In this document: positions 1 through 7,143 of the stretch, in pieces
How positions within the stretch are numbered: position 1 is the first letter of the stretch
Layout: the number at the start of each line of letters is the position of its first letter
DNA from: an uncultured Psychrobacillus sp.
GTDB lineage: Bacteria; Bacillota; Bacilli; Bacillales_A; Planococcaceae
Assembly (NCBI GenBank): GCA_934234185.1
Contig: CAKQHO010000016.1
Span: 1-45,885, forward strand
Reading direction: 5' to 3'
Length of the DNA: 45,885 nucleotides
Notes under the pieces: model-generated
The model's database searches: none
What the model was told of the DNA's origin: nothing
What the model saw: only the letters and a program-made list of their open reading frames with translations
Position numbers and translations under genes: made by a program

Positions 1-847
1 TGTACAATCTTCCTCTCGTTAAAAGAAGTTCCGATGTATTTGGGTACATATCAATTGCTTCATTAATTAAAGCAATTGCATTTGTAAAATCACCTAATTT
101 GGCGTACATATCGGATAATACTAATCGAAAGGAATAAGTCGGAGCAATCATCCTTTCAAATGTTTTGAAAGCCCCATAGCTATAATAGGTTCTTTGTACA
201 AAGAGAGAATACCCTTTGTCGTTTGATCCTTCAAAAATGTCCAGCATTTCTTTCCCTTTTAACAAATAGTCAATTGCCTCTTCAGTGCGATCAAGTTCAT
301 CTAATACAAGCGAAAGCATATAGAAATAGGACGGTATTGTATTAGGTGTATCAATTGTCTTTAAAAACCATTGGACAGCTTCTTCATATTGTTCATTACG
401 GTAATAGGCCATTGCAAGCTCATAGTATGTTGAAATGACAGTAGAAGGATTTTCCCTCTTAATCGCCTCATGAAGGTCCCGAATCGACTCGTCATATTTT
501 TCTAGATCCTTATAAGCTAAACCTCGAGTATACCAACTTAAATATTCTTCACTATTTAATCGAATAGCTTCATCTAAATCCTTTATTGCTTCTTCTTCTC
601 TATCTAATTCTCTAAAAATATGTGCTCGTCTCTCATAAAAATCATATTTTTCTGGATATTTTTTTATAAGTTCCCCCAAAAGATCAATGGCTTCATCAGA
701 ATTTCCGATGCTATGTAAGGACTCAATTAACAACTTCCAATCTCTTATCGAACGAATTGCCTTTTTTCCTTTTACTAGGTACTTAGCTGCTTTAGGGTAA
801 TTCTTCTTTTTTGCATAATATTGACCAATCCATTTCCAAAACAACAT
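1..847 (-). CDS. TPR-repeat protein, C-terminus beyond window
   Basis: The reading frame is open from an ATG at 845-847 to the window edge, about 282 codons without a stop. A GAGGTGAG ribosome site lies about 6 bases upstream of the ATG. The product begins MLFWKWIGQYYAKKKNYPKA and shows tandem helix-turn-helix units of about 34 residues with the tetratricopeptide pattern, for example DEAIDLLGELIKKYPEKYDF, EEAIKDLDEAIRLNSEEYLS and DESIRDLHEAIKRENP. There is no signal peptide or membrane segment, so it is probably a cytoplasmic scaffold or binding protein. TPR proteins bind partner proteins or peptides; the partner cannot be deduced here. The 3' end is missing, so the total length is unknown. 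Confidence 0.85.
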   Translation of the reverse strand, partial: MLFWKWIGQYYAKKKNYPKAAKYLVKGKKAIRSIRDWKLLIESLHSIGNSDEAIDLLGELIKKYPEKYDFYERRAHIFRELDREEEAIKDLDEAIRLNSEEYLSWYTRGLAYKDLEKYDESIRDLHEAIKRENPSTVISTYYELAMAYYRNEQYEEAVQWFLKTIDTPNTIPSYFYMLSLVLDELDRTEEAIDYLLKGKEMLDIFEGSNDKGYSLFVQRTYYSYGAFKTFERMIAPTYSFRLVLSDMYAKLGDFTNAIALINEAIDMYPNTSELLLTRGRLY

Positions 848-1034
848 ATTAAGCTCACCTCAACTTAAAAATAACAAAACTTCTAACCACATTCTTTTTT
901 ACCTCATTTTAACATATAACTTTTTCGATTTTCATTCTAATAAAACAAGTATTTTTTCTTTATTGAATAAGAACACTCTTACTTCTCCTAAATTACGCGA
1001 ATAATAATAAGGTGGAAACAGTACTCACTGTACG

Positions 1035-1064
1035 AAAAAACGAATTCCATAATCGGAATCCGTT
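1035..1064 (-). terminator. Rho-independent terminator, copy of the rlmCD terminator
   Basis: A 10-bp stem (1039-1048 with 1055-1064) has a 6-base loop and an A-run at 1035-1040, which gives a U-tract on the minus strand. One substitution relative to the copy at 5192-5221 creates a G-U pair in minus-strand RNA, so the hairpin stays intact in that direction. Confidence 0.75.
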
Positions 1065-1074
1065 CTTCGGAAAT

Positions 1075-1150
1075 TATTCTACTAACTCCAATCAAACAAC
1101 AGCCTCGGAATGCGTGGAGTGTATGTTGCAGCAAAAGGGTGCTGGTGGAC
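1075..1150 (-). pseudogene. Decayed 3' end of an rlmCD-like rRNA methyltransferase
   Basis: Read on the minus strand, this stretch gives a peptide containing STHSEAVV, a stop codon, then LELV. The intact RlmCD at 5234-6595 ends STHCEAVAWMELI, so a Trp codon has become TGA and neighbouring residues have drifted. It is followed on the minus strand by a terminator nearly identical to the one behind the intact gene. No upstream methyltransferase sequence was found, so only about 25 codons survive. It may be the relic of a paralogue or of an attachment-site duplication. Confidence 0.65.
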
Positions 1151-1400
1151 TTAATTAACGCTTCAATTCCTATTTAAGTGAATGGATCCCAATTTTTAAC
1201 TGTTGCTTATTCAACAATCATAGGAGCTGTTTAAATTCCCCAGTTATTCAATAGGCAAATGCTTTATGAATTCGTAGGTTGATGATCCAGTGTTGTTTTT
1301 ACAGCAAGATATGGATAGTGGAAAAATTAACACCATGATAAATTTAGGTCAATAGCAATTCAAACAGAGTCACCTAAATTGTAATTATCATCAACCCAAA

Positions 1401-2267
1401 CTAAAAAATTGAATCGATCGGCAGCTTTTTAATAGGGGTAAATATATGATAGTCCGAATCAAGGTGATGAATGCTATTAAAAACTTGAATAAGTTCAATA
1501 TCTGATTGACCTCTTTCTTGCTTTGAAATTTTTAAAAACCTTGCGAAATCGGTTTTTAACACATCTCCCACATCAACAAGGTCACCAGAGTAGTGGAACT
1601 TAGCACAAAAGATTTTCGGCACATCTATGTTGAAGTAGAACGGTTTATCTACTTGTATATCAAATGGAATGCCAAATAGAGCATTGAAACGAGTTGAATT
1701 TGGATGGCAATTTGAATAGACCATAAAACAAGGACCAGATATGGTCTCATCTATTGTTTCTAAGAGCATTTTCGAATGAGTGTGAATCTGTGCTTTGTAA
1801 TCAGATGCCAAATCAACTTCAAATGCGATGCCTGTCAATCTAATTGCATCAAATTCTGTCAAGGTGAAATCGGTTACTACATCACCATTAATGTTTTTTA
1901 AATGGCGCTTAACGACGGAAGGTATAGGTTCTGGAAAAATGGTAGCATCTTGTTCTTTTAATGAGCTAGGAGCTACTTTAAATTGACGTTTAAAAGCACG
2001 AGTGAACGACGATTGTGATCCAAAGTTTAACTGATAGGCAATTTCCGTCAATGATAATCGGTCTTCATGTATTAATGTAACAGAGCTATTTAAACGTCTC
2101 GACAATATGTATTGATTTAAAGAACAACCCATAATTGCTGAAAATAGTCTATGAAAATAAAATTTCGACATGTTGAAGTTTTTCGATACAGACTCCACTG
2201 ACAAAGGTTCATCAATATGATCTTCAATAAAAACTAAGGAATTTTCAATAATTTTATAATGATCCAT
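1401..2267 (-). CDS. AraC-family regulator with GyrI-like effector domain
   Basis: The protein has 288 residues. Residues about 5-105 form a double helix-turn-helix AraC/XylS DNA-binding domain (SVESVSKNFNMSKFYFHRLF, then LTEIAYQLNFGSQSSFTRAFKRQF). Residues about 130-288 resemble the GyrI-like/SOUL-type effector-binding domain found in regulators of the Rob and BltR kind. The ATG is preceded by GGAAGG at good spacing. The gene is divergent from the DUF4386 membrane protein at 2341 across a 73-base spacer, which suggests local control of that gene, possibly in response to a hydrophobic or toxic compound. The ligand is unknown. Confidence 0.88.
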   Translation of the reverse strand: MDHYKIIENSLVFIEDHIDEPLSVESVSKNFNMSKFYFHRLFSAIMGCSLNQYILSRRLNSSVTLIHEDRLSLTEIAYQLNFGSQSSFTRAFKRQFKVAPSSLKEQDATIFPEPIPSVVKRHLKNINGDVVTDFTLTEFDAIRLTGIAFEVDLASDYKAQIHTHSKMLLETIDETISGPCFMVYSNCHPNSTRFNALFGIPFDIQVDKPFYFNIDVPKIFCAKFHYSGDLVDVGDVLKTDFARFLKISKQERGQSDIELIQVFNSIHHLDSDYHIFTPIKKLPIDSIF

Positions 2268-2340
2268 TAGGGTTCCTTCCCTTCATTTTAAGTGAATATA
2301 ATATCGCTATTAAGGTTAATCATTTTAAGGAGGTAAATTA

Positions 2341-3045
2341 ATGAAAAAGGATAGAATGAATGGAATATTAATCGGTATATTTTATTTCGTTGCTGCCATA
2401 AGTGCTGTTATTGCTGTTTTATTGTATCAGCCGATACTATCAGAAGATTGGTATATGTCTTCAGTGAATGGTTCGGAAACAGCTGTTTTAGTTGGTGTAA
2501 TGAATGACATCTTGCTAATTGTCACTGCAGTTGGAACAGCTGTTATGTTATTTCCGTATGTACGATTATGGAATGAACATTCGGCATTAGCATATCTTTG
2601 TTTTCGATTTATGGAAGCTGTTTTTATAGCGATTGGTGTAGTGAGTATATTAGGTTTGCTGAGTATAAGTTCTGATTACGGAGCTGGATATATAGCTAAT
2701 GAAGAAACATATCACCTCATTGGAAGCGTTCTTCAATCATTTCATGCTTGGACTTTTATATTAGGGCCAAATTTAATGCTTGGCTTAAATACACTCTTGT
2801 ACAGTTATTTATTATATAAAACGGAAATCATACCAAAACGGCTAGCGGTATTTGGAATGCTGACAGCTGTTATGGTATTCCTTGCCGGGTTGCTCGATAT
2901 GTTTGGCATCATTGGCTCCTCCTCTACTATAAAAGGAATTATCGCCCTGCCTATCGCTATCTATGAGTTGAGTTTAGCAACGTGGTTAATCATAAAAGGC
3001 TTTAATACTAAGAAATTAGAGTTATTAAGAGGAAGCAAGAGCTAA
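2341..3045 (+). CDS. DUF4386 domain-containing integral membrane protein
   Basis: The protein has 234 residues and about six hydrophobic segments (roughly residues 10-30, 50-70, 82-105, 130-155, 167-190 and 197-220). The pattern matches the DUF4386 family, whose function is unknown. A near-perfect AAGGAGG lies 7 bases before the ATG. It is the only plus-strand gene in the window and is divergent from the AraC-type regulator, a pairing that suggests regulator and target. A TATAAT at 2297-2302 could be its -10 box, but no good -35 element is visible. No clear terminator follows the stop. Confidence 0.82.
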   Translation: MKKDRMNGILIGIFYFVAAISAVIAVLLYQPILSEDWYMSSVNGSETAVLVGVMNDILLIVTAVGTAVMLFPYVRLWNEHSALAYLCFRFMEAVFIAIGVVSILGLLSISSDYGAGYIANEETYHLIGSVLQSFHAWTFILGPNLMLGLNTLLYSYLLYKTEIIPKRLAVFGMLTAVMVFLAGLLDMFGIIGSSSTIKGIIALPIAIYELSLATWLIIKGFNTKKLELLRGSKS

Positions 3046-3095
3046 TATAATGCTAGCAAAGGGCTAAAAGAAAAAATAACTACAGAGAAATAATT

Positions 3096-4047
3096 CTACT
3101 CGATTTTAAGAATGATCTTCCCCTTTGTGCGTCCACTTTCAACGTGCTTATGTGCATGTACAATTTCATTAATGGAAAAGTACTTTTCAATTACGGGTCT
3201 TAACTTTTCTTCTTCTATAAGCACTCGTAAAATGTCCAAATCCCTGTCATTTGGTTGTGCAAGATGGGTCTTAGCTTTCTTGCTTCCTACAATTGACCCT
3301 ATCAACAACTGAAGTGGATGATACTTGGGGTAGAGTGGGTGTTCTGTTATATATACCGCTTTCGGTTAGAGAACGCAAACAACTGAAGAAGGTCTTTTTT
3401 CCGACAGCATCTAGTATGACATCATATTTTTTTCCGTTACGTGTGAAATCTTCCTCGGTATAATCGATTACATGATGAGCACCTAGATTTTTAACCCACT
3501 TCATATTTGATGTACTACAAACTGCAGTTACTTCAGCGCCTAAATAAACTGCAAGTTGAACAGCAAAATGTCCCACTCCGCCAGAGGCCCCGTAAATCAA
3601 AACCTTATCACCTTCTTTTACTTTTCCTACATCTCTCAAGGCTTGTAGGGCAGTTTGTGCAGCACATGGTATTGCAGCAGCTTCGTCAAAGCTTGCGTTA
3701 TTTGGCATAATGGATAAAACACTTTCTCTCGGGCAGACATATTCAGCATGTGATCCGACACAACTTCCAAAAACATGATCACCAATCTTAAATTTTTTCA
3801 CATTTTTTCCTACTGCTTCAACGACATCTGCAACGTCTATTCCTAAAATTTGTGTTTTTGGCTTTGTAAGACCATTTTCAATTCTTGTAGGTAAGTAACC
3901 TTTTCGATATAGCGTGTCATATTTATTAACAGATGCAGATTCCACTTTTATTAATACCCTATCTTCATCTTTGATGAACGGTTTCTCAATATCCCTGATA
4001 TCCATTACTTCGGGAGAACCATAAGAACTATAAATTGCTGCTTTCAA
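3096..4047 (-). pseudogene. Zinc-type alcohol dehydrogenase / quinone oxidoreductase, frameshifted
   Basis: The N-terminal part starts at a TTG (4045-4047) behind GGAGG and contains a GroES-like domain plus the nucleotide-binding YGASGGVGHFAVQLA motif of MDR-family NADPH:quinone reductases. The frame breaks after LTESGIY near 3350. The matching continuation, ITEHPLYPKYHPLQLLIGSI and onward to KGKIILKIE, lies in another frame ending at 3096. Restoring one TA to the (TA)4 run at 3348-3355 rejoins the frames into an enzyme of about 316 residues, the usual length for the family. The gene is therefore broken, or is switched by repeat slippage, or carries a sequencing error. The substrate is unknown. 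Confidence 0.85.
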
Positions 4048-4098
4048 CTGTTTAACCTCCAGTTTTTATCTGACCAATTCCTTCTTGAAACCATAAAT

Positions 4099-4857
4099 TT
4101 AATTCAGCTTATTTCTTAGGTATTTTTCATAGGTGATTATCCCTTTTTTTTGCAGAGGATTTGTATTTTTTCCTTCAATTAAAGAATTGTAAAGTTTTCC
4201 TGAGAAAGGAATACTTAAAACTTCATTGGTTTCATTATTAATTTTAATTTTCAACTCCGCCATTTTTCTTAATGTCATGATCTCTGGACCACAAAAATCA
4301 TCTAATTTCCCTTGTGGGCCTTTTTTAACTAAATCGATTAAATATCTAGCAAACTCATTAACATCGACGCTTTGAAATTTAACCCTTCCAGGGATTATAT
4401 ACCTTTTTAAGAAAGGCTTTGATAAGAGTAAATTCTCCACAAAGCTATGAAACTGAGTTGCGCGAGCAATTGTATAGGGTACAGAACTATTTTTTAATAA
4501 TTCTTCTGCTTTGTATTTAAGTCTATAATAGTTGAAGGGGATTTCCTCAATTCCTACTATTGATGGATAAATAAAAAGTTTTATATGATGCAGCTTGCTT
4601 AAAAGTTTTTCAAACCCAGCAACCTCAATATTTTTAGCATTTTTTATCGGGCTAGTTGCTGCGTGAATAATTACATCAACATCTTTTACTGCTTCTTCTA
4701 AACCTTCGCCAGTTAATAAATCGCTGTAAACCCATGTAAAGTCGACTCCTTCTGGTTTTCTTCTCGAAGTTATTTTTACCTGATAATCTAAACTTTTTAA
4801 TTGCTTTAACAAAGCCGACCCTAATTGTCCTGTTGAACCAGTCACAAGTATTCTCAA
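4099..4857 (-). CDS. SDR-family NAD(P)-binding oxidoreductase (NmrA-like)
   Basis: This is an atypical short-chain dehydrogenase of about 252 residues. The N-terminus MRILVTGSTGQLGSALLKQL carries the GxxGxxG nucleotide-binding loop of the atypical/NmrA group. A YYRLKYKAEELL segment supplies a YxxxK-like pair, followed by SSVPYTIARATQFH, typical of NAD(P)H-sensor proteins and isoflavone-reductase-like enzymes. I choose the TTG at 4855-4857 because GGGAGAG sits 6 bases before it. An ATG 15 bases further upstream overlaps that ribosome site. It lies directly upstream of the broken oxidoreductase gene and may be cotranscribed with it. The substrate is unknown. Confidence 0.8.
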   Translation of the reverse strand: MRILVTGSTGQLGSALLKQLKSLDYQVKITSRRKPEGVDFTWVYSDLLTGEGLEEAVKDVDVIIHAATSPIKNAKNIEVAGFEKLLSKLHHIKLFIYPSIVGIEEIPFNYYRLKYKAEELLKNSSVPYTIARATQFHSFVENLLLSKPFLKRYIIPGRVKFQSVDVNEFARYLIDLVKKGPQGKLDDFCGPEIMTLRKMAELKIKINNETNEVLSIPFSGKLYNSLIEGKNTNPLQKKGIITYEKYLRNKLN

Positions 4858-4872
4858 GTACAACTCTCCCAT

Positions 4873-5190
4873 TCAGATGGATTATCTTTGTATTGTATAT
4901 TCAGAAGTTTGTTACTTTATTCTACTATCCTTCTTATACCATTTATTTGGAAGCATTCAAATATTTTCAGTAAGATCACGCTCAAAGAAAAATGGTGATT
5001 AACATTCTTAATTGCCATTGTCGTCTATAAAATAATTTAGGTTGAGTTCTGTACTTCAAAAATAAAGCACAGAAATTAAATGATGACTTAAAGAGATTAT
5101 GAAGATTAATACAGAAAGAATAGAAACTAAACTCTCCCGTTAATTCCATAACTTCAACAAGAAATTCTTAAATTCCTTTTTAAACAATAA
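4873..5190. other. AT-rich spacer, no gene seen
   Basis: This is about 318 bases between the SDR gene and the rlmCD terminator. Short ORFs lack ribosome sites and recognisable products. A weak imperfect hairpin (TTCTGT near 5046 with ACAGAA near 5069) is the only structure noticed. The promoter of the SDR gene should lie here, but no convincing -35/-10 pair was found. Confidence 0.5.
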
Positions 5191-5191
5191 G

Positions 5192-5221
5192 AAAAAACGA
5201 ATTCCAAAATCGGAATTCGTT
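5192..5221 (-). terminator. Rho-independent terminator of rlmCD
   Basis: A perfect 10-bp stem AACGAATTCC / GGAATTCGTT (5196-5205 with 5212-5221) has a 6-base loop, followed on the minus strand by six U residues. It lies 12 bases past the rlmCD stop. A near-identical copy occurs at 1035-1064. Confidence 0.88.
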
Positions 5222-5233
5222 CTTCGTAAGTTA

Positions 5234-6595
5234 TTATATTAACTCCATCCAAGCGACCGCTTCACAGTGAGTCGACTGCGGGAACATATCCACCGGTTGA
5301 ATCTCCTTTGTTATATACCCACCATCCTCTAGGATGCGCAGATCACGTGCGAGAGTGGCCGGGTTACAGGATACGTATACCACTCGCTTTGGACGTTGTT
5401 CAATTATTGTAGTCAGTAGTGCTTCGTCACAGCCTTTGCGCGGAGGATCTACTACTAGCACGTCGGCTTGCTTCCCTTCCTTGTACCAGCGAGGGATGAC
5501 CTCTTCGGCTGGACCAGCTTCAAAGTAGGTGTTTGTGAAGCCATTTAGCTCGGCGTTCCGCTTCGCATCCTCAATTGCTTGAGGAACGATTTCTACTCCT
5601 AATACCAGCTTCGCTTTTTGTGCAAGGAATAAAGAAATAGTACCGATACCACAGTATGCATCAATCACCGTTTCATCTCCAGAAAGCTGTGCATAGTCAA
5701 GTGCCTGCTTGTACAGCACCTCCGTTTGCTCTGGGTTCACCTGATAGAAGGAGCGAGCAGAGATTTCAAATCGAACATCTCCGATCATATCCTCAATGGT
5801 AGGCTTGCCCCACACTAGATTTGTTTCATCTCCAAAAATCACATTCGTGTTCTTCGGATTAATATTATGCATGATAGAAGTCACCTTTGGCAAGATGTCA
5901 CGAATCAGCTGAATAATTTCGTTTTTCTTCGAAAGACGAGCGTGCTTCGTGATTAGCACGACCATTACTTCTCCAGTAGCTCTTCCTTTACGCACCATTA
6001 GATGACGCAGCTGTCCTTTTTTCGTTTCTTCATTATATGGATTTAAATCTAGCTCGACTGCCTTCGCCTTCAGCACACGCATCAGCTGATCTGCCTCATC
6101 CGTTTGAATCAAACAGGTTGGAGTATCAGCAATTTTATGCGATTTGGCCTGATAGAATCCTGCAACTACTTGCCCGTCTCTCAGCCCAAAAGGAATTTGC
6201 GATTTGTTACGGTATTCCCAAGGCTTATCCATTCCTTTAACTGGTAGTACTGGCGCATCTATTTTTCCAAGACGCTGCATGACATTCCGGACCATTTTTT
6301 CCTTATACTTAAGTTGCCCCTCGTAGCTCAAATGCTGAAGCTGGCAACCACCACATTCGTAAAATACTGGGCAAGTGGCGTCTACCCGATCTGGTGACGG
6401 TTCAATAATATTAACCAATTTTGCAAAGCCATAGTTTTTCAATGTCTTTAATACATGAACCTCTGCTGTTTCTTCCGGTAAGCCCCCATGGATAAATAAA
6501 GGGTAGCCATCTATCTTTGCTACCCCGGAACCATCGTGTGTTAAATCCTCTATATATACTGTTAATTGATCATTCTTTTTAACTGGTGTGTTCAC
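5234..6595 (-). CDS. rlmCD: 23S rRNA (uracil-5-)-methyltransferase RlmCD
   Basis: This is a SAM-dependent enzyme of the RumA/TrmA family, which in Bacillus methylates U747 and U1939 of 23S rRNA. An N-terminal TRAM domain (about residues 5-65) is followed by iron-sulfur cysteines in CPVFYECGGCQLQH (C75, C81, C84), the SAM-binding segment VIDAYCGIGTISLF, and DPPRKGCD. The catalytic cysteine is in VVYVSCNPATLARD (about C410) and the catalytic base Glu is in THCEAVA (about E445). I prefer the GTG at 6593-6595, with GGAG 7 bases upstream. An ATG at 6628 has no ribosome site and would add 11 poorly conserved residues. It keeps its ancestral place near dgkB but is now separated from it by the bd-oxidase operon. 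Confidence 0.95.
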   Translation of the reverse strand: MNTPVKKNDQLTVYIEDLTHDGSGVAKIDGYPLFIHGGLPEETAEVHVLKTLKNYGFAKLVNIIEPSPDRVDATCPVFYECGGCQLQHLSYEGQLKYKEKMVRNVMQRLGKIDAPVLPVKGMDKPWEYRNKSQIPFGLRDGQVVAGFYQAKSHKIADTPTCLIQTDEADQLMRVLKAKAVELDLNPYNEETKKGQLRHLMVRKGRATGEVMVVLITKHARLSKKNEIIQLIRDILPKVTSIMHNINPKNTNVIFGDETNLVWGKPTIEDMIGDVRFEISARSFYQVNPEQTEVLYKQALDYAQLSGDETVIDAYCGIGTISLFLAQKAKLVLGVEIVPQAIEDAKRNAELNGFTNTYFEAGPAEEVIPRWYKEGKQADVLVVDPPRKGCDEALLTTIIEQRPKRVVYVSCNPATLARDLRILEDGGYITKEIQPVDMFPQSTHCEAVAWMELI

Positions 6596-6671
6596 GTTAT
6601 TTCTCCGTTCTTCTATAATGGACTTCATTATATCAAAAATATCTAAAATGAGGGAGGAACTTGATTTAAAA

Positions 6672-6698
6672 CAAAAAAAAAGCAGACTACTCTGCTTT
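6672..6698 (-). terminator. Terminator overlapping the end of a small ORF
   Basis: An 8-bp stem AAAGCAGA / TCTGCTTT (6679-6686 with 6691-6698) with a CTAC loop is preceded on the plus strand by a run of A. This gives a U-tract on the minus strand. The stop codon of the small upstream gene lies in the loop. Confidence 0.85.
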
Positions 6699-6881
6699 GT
6701 TTAATTGCTTTATATTCTTCTTCTCTAAAACTGTCCATTGCATGGAAGGTATGACATTTTTGTTTAACCTATTTACAAACAATTGGGCAGATGATAAATT
6801 ATCAAAAATCTTTGTCGCGTGGCTGTTTGAGTTCTTCAACGTCTCAGTGGTTCCGTTAATAACCCGAATAATTACATACAT
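6687..6881 (-). CDS. Small hypothetical protein, 64 residues
   Basis: The predicted product begins MYVIIRVINGTTETLKNSNS and ends KNIKQLNKAE. GGAG lies 8 bases upstream of the ATG at 6879-6881. An earlier ATG at 6914 lacks a ribosome site. The family is not recognised. The sequence is soluble, mixed alpha/beta, with Phe/Leu/Val spaced as in a compact domain and a basic C-terminus. It ends in its own terminator, with the TAG stop in the hairpin loop, and sits between rlmCD and the cyd operon as a separate unit. The tight ribosome site and terminator argue that it is real; the function is unknown. Confidence 0.65.
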   Translation of the reverse strand: MYVIIRVINGTTETLKNSNSHATKIFDNLSSAQLFVNRLNKNVIPSMQWTVLEKKNIKQLNKAE

Positions 6882-6993
6882 AAAGTCCACTCCAAATTTT
6901 TGACATATAATCATAAATTGTTACAAAAATATTATCTCATAAATCAAATATTTTGTATATATAATTTCTTGAATGTAATCAAATGGTAATATT

Positions 6994-7016
6994 AAAAAAA
7001 CCTCGATTTCTCGAGG
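6994..7016 (-). terminator. Rho-independent terminator of the cyd operon
   Basis: In minus-strand RNA there is a 6-bp CCTCGA / TCGAGG stem with a GAAA tetraloop followed by seven U residues. It begins about 10 bases past the cydS stop codon. Confidence 0.88.
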
Positions 7017-7026
7017 CTACTAATTT

Positions 7027-7131
7027 TTATTTCTTCGTTGCAGCTTTATCTTTGGGTGCAACCCAAAAAGCAATCACAATAGATAAAATCAAAACGATAA
7101 AGGGTGCGTAAGTGATCAAAAACTTATCCAT
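7027..7131 (-). CDS. cydS: Cytochrome bd oxidase small subunit CydS
   Basis: This 34-residue single-pass membrane protein begins MDKFLITYAPFIVLILSIVI and ends in a polar tail, PKDKAATKK. In length, the F-L-I-x-Y-A-P start and the FWV after the helix, it resembles the CydS subunit seen in the Geobacillus cytochrome bd structure, where it packs against CydA near haem b558. AGGAGG lies 7 bases before the ATG. The gene starts 12 bases after cydB and is followed by a terminator, making it the last gene of the operon. It is easily missed by automatic annotation because of its size. Confidence 0.85.
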   Translation of the reverse strand: MDKFLITYAPFIVLILSIVIAFWVAPKDKAATKK

Positions 7132-7143
7132 TTTGTTTCCTCC

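Larger units (their letters stand above)
848..1400. other. Gene-poor spacer with terminator, gene remnant and inverted repeats
   Basis: There is no intact gene in this 553-base stretch. It holds a hairpin terminator (1035-1064), a decayed fragment resembling the 3' end of rlmCD (about 1075-1150) and unrecognised AT-rich sequence. Two pairs of inverted repeats lie at its right end: AATTTAGGT 1341-1349 with ACCTAAATT 1372-1380, nested inside GGTTGATGAT 1277-1286 with ATCATCAACC 1387-1396. The motif TTATTCAA occurs twice near 1207 and 1242. The sequence looks like debris of past rearrangement. Confidence 0.6.

Noticed and set aside
6596..6628. ATG start for rlmCD
   Set aside because: No ribosome site; the internal GTG has GGAG at ideal spacing and starts at the TRAM domain.
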